From Bryobacterales bacterium (GTDB lineage Bacteria > Acidobacteriota > Terriglobia > Bryobacterales > Bryobacteraceae), in assembly GCA_003170295.1 (NCBI GenBank), contig PNAJ01000121.1:1-36231 (forward strand): DNA of 36,231 nucleotides, read 5' to 3'. This document shows positions 14,031 through 20,968 of this stretch, piece by piece. The notes under the pieces are model-generated. The model saw only the letters and a list, made by a program, of their open reading frames with translations, did not search any database and was not told where the DNA came from. Every line of letters begins with the position of its first letter. Positions within the stretch are counted from its first letter, which is position 1. Made by a program: the position numbers and the translations under genes.

Positions 14031-15478
14031 CAAGAGTCCGGGTTCTGCTAGCCGCGGTCGTCTTCTCCGCTTGCTCGCGCGTTCCGCAAACGCCCGAGCG
14101 CTACGCGCTGCTTCCCTTCGATAATCTCACCGGCGATGCGTCGCTCGATTGGATCGCCCGGGCCGCGCCCAGGATCGCCGCAGCCGAAATGGCCGGCGCC
14201 TCACGTCCCGCCGCTTCCGTGGGAGACGCTTATTTGGAAAGAGCCACGCGATTCGTTCACGGATACTTCACCGGCACCGCGAACTCGCTCCGCCTCAACG
14301 TTCAAGTAGAGGATTCGACCAGCCACAAAACGGTGGAGACGGCGCAGATCGATGGTCCGATGCTCGCGTCCGTGAATGCCTTGGCCAAGCGCCTCGAACC
14401 CAAAGCCGAGCCGTTTTCGAGCTCGAACGAGGAAGCCATCGCGGCCTGGGGACGCGGCGAATTTGAGAAAGCGGTCGCGCTCGATCCGGCATTCGGCACC
14501 GCATGGCTGGCCTGGATCGAGACACTTGCGCGATCCGGCGATACCGCAGGCGCGATCGCCGTGGCGGGACGCGCGCTCCAGCATCCAGTGAAGTCCGAAG
14601 TCGACGCGCTCCGTATCGAACTTACCCGCGCGACTCTTCAGCAGGATTCCCACGCCGAACACGAAGCATTGCTCAAGCTTACGGCGCGCGTCGCCGATCC
14701 GCGGCTGCTCATGAATCTCGGCGCGCTCGAAGTCCGCACTCGCGCGTTTGATCTCGCCGAGAGCGATTACAAAAAGATTCTCGCTCTGGAGCCCGATAAC
14801 GCCGAAGCTCTGAATCTGCTCGGCTACACACTCGGCTATCAAGGCAAGGTGGTGGAAGCGGAGGTTACTTTCGCGCACTACGGAAAGCAGCCGGGCCAGC
14901 AGCCCAATTCGTTCGATTCGCTCGGAGAAGTGTATTTCATGAACGGAAGGTTCGCGGAAGCGGAAAAGGCGTTCCTGCATGCCCACGATTTGAACGCGGC
15001 ATTTCTCGCGGGCGGCGATCTTCGAAAGGCCGCCTACGCCCACTGGCTCGCGGGCGATCTTGCGGGCGCCGACAAAACCTTCGATCGCTATCTCGATTTC
15101 CGCGCCAAAATGAAAGATTCCACGGTCGAGTGGCAGCACGCGGCATGGGAGTTCTCGACCGGACGCAAGGATCGGGCCATCGCGCGCCTCCAGAAATCGC
15201 CATTCCCGCAAGCACCTGTGCAGGTGCGAGTGTGGCAGGGCGACGTGAAGCCGCCTTCGGATCTCGATCGCTTGAAGCAGGTTTACGAAGCGACGCCGCC
15301 TCCCGCCGACGGTCTCTATCGCACCCTCTACGCGGAAGCGCTGGCCGCCCGCGGCAATAAAGACGATGCGAAAAAGCTCGCCGCCCGCTGGCCTCTGCCG
15401 GACTCCGCTGGCGACCTCGCGCTCCAGTCCCTGGTCTTTCCCAAATACGTCGCGCTTCGCCGTATTCTGGGTTTATGA
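14027..15478 (+). CDS. TPR-repeat lipoprotein, CTG start inferred
   Basis: From CTG at 14027 the protein reads LTRVRVLLAAVVFSACSRVP: basic n-region, hydrophobic core and a lipobox (FSAC) for lipid attachment at the cysteine, so it is probably a membrane-anchored lipoprotein. RYALLPFDNLTGDASLDWIA follows, a segment resembling TolB/FlgO-like domains of bacterial TPR proteins. TPR-like helical pairs run from about 120 to 330 (PDNAEALNLLGYTLGYQGK, NSFDSLGEVYFMNGRFAEAE). No ATG, GTG or TTG lies between the in-frame stop at 13988 and the lipobox; the first ATG (14189) would remove the signal peptide. CTG overlaps the preceding stop as CTGA. About 483 residues. Confidence 0.75.
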   Translation: MTRVRVLLAAVVFSACSRVPQTPERYALLPFDNLTGDASLDWIARAAPRIAAAEMAGASRPAASVGDAYLERATRFVHGYFTGTANSLRLNVQVEDSTSHKTVETAQIDGPMLASVNALAKRLEPKAEPFSSSNEEAIAAWGRGEFEKAVALDPAFGTAWLAWIETLARSGDTAGAIAVAGRALQHPVKSEVDALRIELTRATLQQDSHAEHEALLKLTARVADPRLLMNLGALEVRTRAFDLAESDYKKILALEPDNAEALNLLGYTLGYQGKVVEAEVTFAHYGKQPGQQPNSFDSLGEVYFMNGRFAEAEKAFLHAHDLNAAFLAGGDLRKAAYAHWLAGDLAGADKTFDRYLDFRAKMKDSTVEWQHAAWEFSTGRKDRAIARLQKSPFPQAPVQVRVWQGDVKPPSDLDRLKQVYEATPPPADGLYRTLYAEALAARGNKDDAKKLAARWPLPDSAGDLALQSLVFPKYVALRRILGL

Positions 15479-16755
15479 GTTTTTCGCGCCTCCTCAACGT
15501 CCACCAGAAATTCCCCGATCGCCGCGTAGCCGATATTTCCTCCACGGTCGGGAAGGAACTTGGCAGCGCCCGCATGGGCGAGAATCTGAAACCAGGCGCG
15601 CGCATCGCCATCGGAGTCGGCAGCCGTGGGATCGCGAACGTTGCGGCCATCGTTCGCGCCGTGGTCGATTATTGGAAGTCGCGCGGCTTCTCGCCATTTC
15701 TGTTCCCCGCGATGGGCAGCCATGGCGCTGCCACTGCCGCGGGTCAAGCCGACGTGCTCGCGCATTACGGTATTGTCGAAGCGGCCATGGGATGCCCCGT
15801 CATCAGCTCTCTCGAAGTTGTGCCGCTCGGCTCGACCCCCGATGGGATTGAGGCGTTCATGGACAAGAACGCCTTCACCTCCGATGGAGTCTTTCTAATC
15901 GGCCGCGTAAAATGGCACACCGATTTCGCGGGCAAGATCGAAAGCGGTCTTTTTAAGATGATGGCAATCGGCCTCGGCAAATTCGCCGGTGCGCAGCGCT
16001 ATCACACGTTCGCCTACCGCCTCGGCCTGGAGCACGTGATTCGCAGCGTCGGCCGTCAGGTGCTAAAGAGTGGAAAAATTCTCGGTGGCCTGGCGATTCT
16101 AGAGGACGCCAACCACTCGACCGCGCAGCTCACCGCCGTGCCCGTGGATCAGATGGAGCAGAAGGAAGAGGAACTACTCGCCCTTTGCAAATCGTGGATG
16201 GGCCGCATTCCGGTAAAAGAGATCGACATTCTGATCATCGACGAGATCGGCAAGACGTACTCCGGCGCTGGCATGGATACTAAGGTGGTCAACCGCAGCG
16301 TGAATGGCGAGTACAATCCGTGGGACACCGCGCCGCGCATCCATCGAATTTTCCTGCGCGGCTTGAGCGATAAAAGCTACGGCAACGGAGTCGGCCTCGG
16401 CATGGCGGACGTAATCAACGATCGTCTTCTCAAAATAATCGATTGGACGCCGACGCACATCAATTCACTCACGGCATCCACACCCGCCGCCATCCGAACG
16501 CCCGCACATTTCCCGACCGACCGGCTGTGTCTCGAAAAATTCTGGCCGACCGTCGGCAAGTTCGAGCAGAGTGAAGTAACCATAGCCTGGATCGCCAATT
16601 CTATGGAGTTGGCAAACCTGCGATTAAGCGAAAATCTCCGCAAGGAGATCGAAGCGAACCCTCTACTAGAGATCGAAGGCGAACCCGAGCCTCTCGATTT
16701 CGACGAGTCCGGCAATCTGCACAATCTGATGGATGTCGCGATGGTCGGGCATTAG
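15475..16755 (+). CDS. LarA N-terminal domain (DUF2088) protein
   Basis: A 426-residue protein. Its first 200 residues carry the lactate racemase N-terminal/DUF2088 signature: IAIGVGSRGIANVAAIVRAV, FPAMGSHGAATAAGQADVL, and VKWHTDFAGKIESGLFKMMA. LarA enzymes use a nickel-pincer cofactor; no larB/larC/larE genes are nearby, so a true lactate racemase is not supported. The C-terminal half (EIDILIIDEIGKTYSGAG, RIHRIFLRGLSDKSYGNG) is the form found in uncharacterised relatives. The ATG overlaps the preceding lipoprotein stop by four bases (ATGA), so the two are probably co-translated. Confidence 0.72.
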   Translation: MSFSRLLNVHQKFPDRRVADISSTVGKELGSARMGENLKPGARIAIGVGSRGIANVAAIVRAVVDYWKSRGFSPFLFPAMGSHGAATAAGQADVLAHYGIVEAAMGCPVISSLEVVPLGSTPDGIEAFMDKNAFTSDGVFLIGRVKWHTDFAGKIESGLFKMMAIGLGKFAGAQRYHTFAYRLGLEHVIRSVGRQVLKSGKILGGLAILEDANHSTAQLTAVPVDQMEQKEEELLALCKSWMGRIPVKEIDILIIDEIGKTYSGAGMDTKVVNRSVNGEYNPWDTAPRIHRIFLRGLSDKSYGNGVGLGMADVINDRLLKIIDWTPTHINSLTASTPAAIRTPAHFPTDRLCLEKFWPTVGKFEQSEVTIAWIANSMELANLRLSENLRKEIEANPLLEIEGEPEPLDFDESGNLHNLMDVAMVGH

Positions 16756-17554
16756 AGTATCCGTGCAAGCCGCGCGAATCGCCGCCGCGTTTCTCTCAGT
16801 CGCGTTCTGCGTCGGAGCTGAGGACCTGCTCCAGGAACTCAAGCGCCGGAGCGCCACAGAGGGCCTGGCGCTCATTCAGTGGGGAGGATTCCCTGTCGAA
16901 GTCGTCCCTTTCAATACCGAGCATCTATCTATCTCCAACACGCCCTACTTTTCGACGGCATGGTTCAGTTCTGGTAACGGCATCGTTGCGTGGAATCACC
17001 ACAGGAGTCTTACTAAGCCTTTATCTTGTTCGGGCGCGATCATCGTCGAGTCGCCGAAGGGAGCCCCCTGGCAGCTACCTGGAAGCATCAATACGACGAC
17101 TCTTGGAGTTTCGGCGGACGGACGTCGAGTCGCCTTCGAAGGGACTTATCAAACTCGCGTCAGCCTAGGGGAGAGTGTCGGAGAGCGGACTACGGGACTC
17201 GCCTGGGCTGACTCAAATAGCAACGAAGTGACGTCGTTATCCAAATCTTGCGAAGCGACCTCGATTAGTTGGTCTCCAGAGGGCAATTCCTTCACCTACG
17301 ACTGTCAGAATCATGTGTTAATTTACGACCTCCAAGCTGCAAAGTCGCGGCTGATCGCATCAGGCTCGACGCCGACCTGGTCTCCCGACGGCCAGTGGAT
17401 CGCGTTCCGCGCAGCCGGTGGCCGAGCCATGGCGATTGATCCCACGACGATGAAATCCAAGCCGCTTATGGACGGCCGGAAGATCGAGTGGGCGATACAT
17501 TGGTCACCAGACTCCCGTTATGTGATGGCCGCTCAGAGGGTGGGTTTTTTTTGA
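16733..17554 (+). CDS. Exported PD40/WD40-like beta-propeller protein, 5' part of a frameshifted gene
   Basis: A 273-residue reading frame with a signal-like N-terminus (AARIAAAFLSVAFCVGAEDL; a GTG at 16763 is an alternative start) and PD40 (TolB-type) propeller blades: VSADGRRVAFEGTYQ, ISWSPEGNSFTYDCQN, PTWSPDGQWIAFRA and IHWSPDSRYVMAAQ. It stops at once after a run of eight T (17545-17552). Dropping one T would continue the protein as EQIMMGSFDIMSD into the next frame up to 17756. It overlaps the end of the DUF2088 gene by 23 bp. Function unknown; propellers of this type bind proteins or glycans. Confidence 0.65.
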   Translation: MSRWSGIRVSVQAARIAAAFLSVAFCVGAEDLLQELKRRSATEGLALIQWGGFPVEVVPFNTEHLSISNTPYFSTAWFSSGNGIVAWNHHRSLTKPLSCSGAIIVESPKGAPWQLPGSINTTTLGVSADGRRVAFEGTYQTRVSLGESVGERTTGLAWADSNSNEVTSLSKSCEATSISWSPEGNSFTYDCQNHVLIYDLQAAKSRLIASGSTPTWSPDGQWIAFRAAGGRAMAIDPTTMKSKPLMDGRKIEWAIHWSPDSRYVMAAQRVGFF

Positions 17555-17756
17555 GCAGATCATGATGGGGTCCTTCGATATAATGTCAGACGCTCCCCGC
17601 AAGATAGTGATCTATAGGCTGGAGGACGGCGCGAATCTGGATCGCATTTGGTTCCCCGCCTTCGGAGGTAGCGATCGCGGTTATTTCTGGATAAGTGACT
17701 ACCGAGCATTTCTCAAGAGAGCGTTACTTCCGATGCTCGTTAAACCGTGCCCTTAG
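17555..17756 (+). pseudogene. 3' part of the beta-propeller gene, out of frame
   Basis: Continues the preceding gene after a one-base shift at the T8 run: DAPRKIVIYRLEDGANLDRI, then WFPAFGGSDRGYFWISDY, a normal closing strand for this family. The total would be about 340 residues. Whether the gene is dead, rescued by transcriptional slippage, or a sequencing artefact cannot be told. Confidence 0.6.
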
Positions 17757-17780
17757 TCGATCTGGGATGGAATTCCTCCG

Positions 17781-18053
17781 TCAAAACAACTCCGAATGGC
17801 TGCCAGTGCGCACTAGGATCAGCACCCCTGGTGCTAACTTATAAATGAGAATCCAGTCCGGCTCCACGTGGCAATCCCAGTGGCCCTCCCACTCACCCCG
17901 CAGAGGATGAACACGGCACCGAGGCGGAAGAACTGCGTTCTCCCGGAGTAGTTTGACGATCTCCTCAATCTTGTCCAAATCCTTACGCTGCTTCTTCATT
18001 CGACGCAGGTCGCGTTCGAACGCTCCCGCGGAGAACAGCCGCCGGTTTGTCAT
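17781..18053 (-). CDS. yafQ: YafQ-family mRNA interferase toxin
   Basis: The 90-residue protein is a RelE-superfamily ribosome-dependent endoribonuclease. It matches YafQ along its length: FERDLRRMKKQRKDLDKIEE, HPLRGEWEGHWDCHVEPDW, then ILIYKLAPGVLILVRTGSHSELF. His50, His62, Asp66 and His86 correspond to the YafQ active-site residues, so it should be active. It starts four bases inside the antitoxin gene end (ATGA), the usual toxin-second order. The family is a known persistence and stress-response module; its role here is inferred. Confidence 0.9.
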   Translation of the reverse strand: MTNRRLFSAGAFERDLRRMKKQRKDLDKIEEIVKLLRENAVLPPRCRVHPLRGEWEGHWDCHVEPDWILIYKLAPGVLILVRTGSHSELF

Positions 18054-18307
18054 GCGCGATCGCGCAACTCGCGAAACGAGCGATACTCCTTCAATCCTTT
18101 CCCCTCGTTCGCCTCTCTCATCGCGTCGACCGTTTCTTGATTCGGCGTGTAAACCGGAAAAGGTAAGCCCTTGTGCAGTTCCACTTGAGTCAAAAACAAA
18201 CGGATCGCATCGGTTGTCGACAGACCGATTTTCGAGAAGATCGCTTCCGTCCTCTTCTTGAGCTTCGGATCAATCCGAGCGTGGATCATTTCCGTCTTAG
18301 CGGGCAT
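18050..18307 (-). CDS. dinJ: RelB/DinJ-family antitoxin
   Basis: An 85-residue ribbon-helix-helix antitoxin. It begins MPAKTEMIHARIDPKLKKRT (DNA-binding strand), continues EAIFSKIGLSTTDAIRLFLT (the two helices) and ends in a charged tail that should wrap the YafQ toxin. The open frame extends upstream for 21 codons through the operator palindrome, so the ATG at 18307 is preferred. The palindrome at 18314-18337 lies just before the start codon, as expected for autorepression. Confidence 0.87.
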   Translation of the reverse strand: MPAKTEMIHARIDPKLKKRTEAIFSKIGLSTTDAIRLFLTQVELHKGLPFPVYTPNQETVDAMREANEGKGLKEYRSFRELRDRA

Positions 18308-18311
18308 GACT

Positions 18312-18860
18312 TCAGTGTATCTCATTTGAGATACACTTCTCCATCCGCACAATCGCCAACAATTCCCCATTCCCCAGCGGCACCCCGATCTTCTCCACCT
18401 CGGTATACCCCCGAGCTCTATACAACGCCACCCCCGTCAGCGTCGCGCCCATCTCGAATCTTCTAAATCCTTCCGCCATTGCAGCCGATTCGCAGGCTTC
18501 CAATACCCGAGTGCCGATCCCTCTCCGCACCCACTCCGGATGGACGAAGAATGCTCGAATCTTCGCCGCATCGCGCCGTGGATCGAGCAGCGAGTCTTCC
18601 CTGCCCGCGCAATGATCTGCTCCGTATAGCGTCTTTCGCTTGCTCCAGCCCCCGCACGCGACCATCGTCCCATCCACTTCAGCCACGAAATACGTGCCGT
18701 CTGCGATCAACTGCGTATCGACCCCATAAACCGATTCGAGCGCACTCTCGAGCTGCGACGCTGTATAGTCCCCGGCCTGCAACCCTCTGACCGACGCCGC
18801 AATCAGCGTCGTCAAAGCGGGAATATCCGCAGGCACGGCTGGACGCAGAGTTAAATTCAT
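18312..18860 (-). CDS. GNAT-family N-acetyltransferase
   Basis: A 182-residue acetyltransferase. The acetyl-CoA loop is VRRGIGTR at 111-118 after FFVHPEW, and the C-terminal pattern GFRRFEMGATLTGVALYRAR, then GYTEVEKIGVPL is typical of small-molecule or peptide GNATs. The ATG at 18860 (MNLTLRPA) overlaps the stop of the upstream VOC gene by four bases (ATGA), and the stop codon lies inside the operator of the downstream toxin-antitoxin pair. The longer frame start at 18953 would overlap the VOC gene. Substrate unknown. Confidence 0.83.
   Translation of the reverse strand: MNLTLRPAVPADIPALTTLIAASVRGLQAGDYTASQLESALESVYGVDTQLIADGTYFVAEVDGTMVACGGWSKRKTLYGADHCAGREDSLLDPRRDAAKIRAFFVHPEWVRRGIGTRVLEACESAAMAEGFRRFEMGATLTGVALYRARGYTEVEKIGVPLGNGELLAIVRMEKCISNEIH
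18314..18337. promoter_or_regulatory. Palindromic operator of the dinJ-yafQ operon
   Basis: AGTGTATCTCA (18314-18324) and TGAGATACACT (18327-18337) form a perfect inverted repeat around TT, ending seven bases before the dinJ ATG. It also contains the GNAT stop codon. No clear promoter hexamers were assigned. Confidence 0.75.
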
Positions 18861-19330
18861 TCGGCGAGCAATTGCTCCAAACCCAAAGGACGGGTATACA
18901 TCGCCAGACTTCCGTCCGCTTTGCGCGGCCAGACGTCCTTGGGCCGATCGCAATACAGCTCGACCCCGTTGTCGTCTGGATCCCGCAGATAGAGCGATTC
19001 GCTCACGCCGTGATCGGACGCTCCGTCCAGCTCGATGCCCGCTGCCACCACGCGCTTAAACGCGTCGGCCAGCGCCGCTCGATTGGGATAAAGGATCGCC
19101 GTGTGATACAAACCCGTCGTGCCCGCCGCCGGTGGAGAGCCGCCCAGGCTTTCCCACGTATTCAGTCCAATGTGATGATGATACCCGCCCGCCGATAGGA
19201 ACGCCGCCGCGTCTCCCAGTCTCTGCACCACGTCAAAACCGAGCACGCCATGGTAAAAACCGATCGCGCGCTCCAGGTCCGCGACCTTTAAATGGACGTG
19301 TCCAATACGAACGTGCGCGTCAATTGACAT
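18857..19330 (-). CDS. VOC-family ring-cleavage dioxygenase or glyoxalase-like protein
   Basis: A 157-residue vicinal oxygen chelate protein. The paired beta-alpha-beta modules and metal ligands are visible: His11 in IGHVHLKVADL, His76 in GLYHTAILYP and Glu124 in NGVELYCDRP. The order resembles the N-terminal half of CatE/catechol 2,3-dioxygenase-like proteins more than glyoxalase I. Substrate unknown. The ATG at 19330 is the natural start; the gene is followed by the GNAT with a four-base overlap, so the two form an operon. Confidence 0.83.
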   Translation of the reverse strand: MSIDAHVRIGHVHLKVADLERAIGFYHGVLGFDVVQRLGDAAAFLSAGGYHHHIGLNTWESLGGSPPAAGTTGLYHTAILYPNRAALADAFKRVVAAGIELDGASDHGVSESLYLRDPDDNGVELYCDRPKDVWPRKADGSLAMYTRPLGLEQLLAE

Positions 19331-19464
19331 ATTTCCAAACTAGCACTCTGGGTTTGATAATCGAAGGAGGGAATTGCGAACGAAGGGGATACTACGAGGA
19401 AAATGGATCTTCACAGGATAGGGAAAGAGTGGTAACTCTCTCCCCATCCCACGAAGGGTTAAGG

Positions 19465-19656
19465 TTAGCTACCAGCGTTCTGAGCAGCCGTCATCACCGA
19501 CGCGACTTTCGAGAAGATGATGCTGATGCTTGTCGCAACACCCGGCATGATGGCGCCGGCCGCGACGGCCACGAAACCCGCCATCAAAGCATACTCGATG
19601 AGGTCCTGACCACGCGTATCTTTCCAAATCTGCAGTTTTAAAATAAGATTCTTCAT
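19465..19656 (-). CDS. flp: Flp-type pilin (Flp/Fap family)
   Basis: A 63-residue type IVb prepilin. The leader ends in TRG, cleavage is expected before Gln17, and the mature protein starts QDLIEYALMAGFVAVAAGAI, with the conserved Glu at +5 and Tyr at +6 followed by the hydrophobic polymerisation helix. AGGA lies seven bases before the ATG. Flp pilins are assembled by a Tad machine and mediate adhesion, but no tad or rcp genes are in this window, so this is a solitary copy. In the 267 bp upstream a possible -10 (TATACA) was seen near 19711; no riboswitch was recognised. Confidence 0.9.
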   Translation of the reverse strand: MKNLILKLQIWKDTRGQDLIEYALMAGFVAVAAGAIMPGVATSISIIFSKVASVMTAAQNAGS

Positions 19657-19923
19657 TGTTGTTCCTTTTTCTCCTCTCCCTTAAGGGGCCGCGACAGGAT
19701 CCCCGCCGCTGTATAAAAGTAACACCGGCTGTCCGCGGTTAGAATCAGGCTTACATCCTATTGGGGACTGGAAAACGTCTAAGGTTCGCGGATTTCCAAG
19801 CATCGCCTTCCCGAGGACGTACCTAATTTCCCCTCACCAGTGGTGGTAAGACTGCTCCCCTAACCCTCACCCGTACCTTAGATTCGCCCTGTGCGCTCAA
19901 TAACATACCTCCCAACATCAGGA

Positions 19924-20886
19924 TCAGCGACACCGGGAAAACAGCGCTATACGCGGGCCAGCCAAAACCAGGAAATATGGAATAGGCGTGAGGATTAATC
20001 CGGCCAAAGCTCGAAGCGGCACCAATTCCGACGATCCCAGCACCAAAATTAGCACCGGAAACAGCGCCAGGTCATCGATAATCGTCGAATGGAAGCTCAC
20101 CAGCAGTCCGCAAACCAGGCTCGCGGCCAATAGAAGCTCGTAATTGTCCGTCCGCAGCGTCATAAGAGGAACAGCATTCAGGTGGCGCCGGTAAGGATCG
20201 CCTCCAGCCGCATATCGCCATTTAGAACCGCCACCAGCCCATGCAGGTTCGGCATCCCGGCGGCATCGGGATTGATCCAAGGATCGCGCAACACCTTGAT
20301 CCATTGGGCGATAGACCGGTCCGTTGACGAGCATCCCCAAAACCGTCAGCGCTGCCGTACCGCACACGCCTCCGCCCACCATCCGCCACCGCCTCGTCAT
20401 CAGCAACAGCACCGGCACGAACAGGAACAGGTGGAACTTGAACGCGCTCAGCGACAAAACCAACCCCGCCGCGAAGTCCTGCTGCTTCCGCGTCAGCAAT
20501 AAGGACGCCCCCAGAATCGCCAGCATGAGCGCGCATCCTGCCCCTCCGACAAAACTGCCAGAAACGCGGTAACTGGCCAGCGACAAATGCTGCGAAAACC
20601 GCATAGGCTGCCCGAAACGGCAACAAGGCCAGTGGCTTAAGAATCGCCGCATAGAAAGGAGGCCGGATATACATCACCCCCAAATCCTTCCCCACCAGCC
20701 GCTGGTCAGCTCCACGTTCGCCGCCCGCGAATATAACTGCCCTGTCCCCGCCAGCTTCCCGCCCGCATAAAACGTGGTGAAATCGTTCTGCCCCGCGAAC
20801 GCCTGCGCGCGCCGATGGTAGCCCAGCAGCAGCAGGAAGATCACTCCCAGCACAATAGGCGACCAGAACAGAAAACGTCTCATCAT
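19924..20886 (-). pseudogene. Frameshifted GT87 (DUF2029) mannosyltransferase-like membrane protein gene
   Basis: A polytopic membrane protein of the GT-C type is broken across three frames. From the ATG at 20883-20886: RFLFWSPIVLGVIFLLLLGY, then FAGQNDFTTFYAGGKL. A one-base shift near 20695 leads to GKDLGVMYIRPPFYAAILKP, another near 20585 to ASYRVSGSFVGGAG, another near 20310 to AQWIKVLRDPWINPDAAGMP, then NLHGLVAVLNGDMRLEAIL, and one near 20175 returns to NYELLLAASLVCGLL. At least four single-base indels are needed. The family uses a polyprenyl-linked sugar. The density of indels argues for decay, but assembly error must be checked. Confidence 0.78.
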
Positions 20887-20968
20887 TCCGCCCCGGCAGA
20901 ATTTCACCCCCAAATTACATAACGACTAGCATAAAGTGTCCCGGCAAAACTCCCGTAGGACTAAGTAG

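Noticed and set aside
15475..16755. Lactate racemase LarA
   Set aside because: Only the N-terminal domain resemblance is visible and no larB, larC or larE genes are nearby, so the enzyme name is not supported.
19657..19923. Possible riboswitch (c-di-GMP type) upstream of the Flp pilin
   Set aside because: No consensus core or conserved stems of a GEMM riboswitch could be found on the minus strand.
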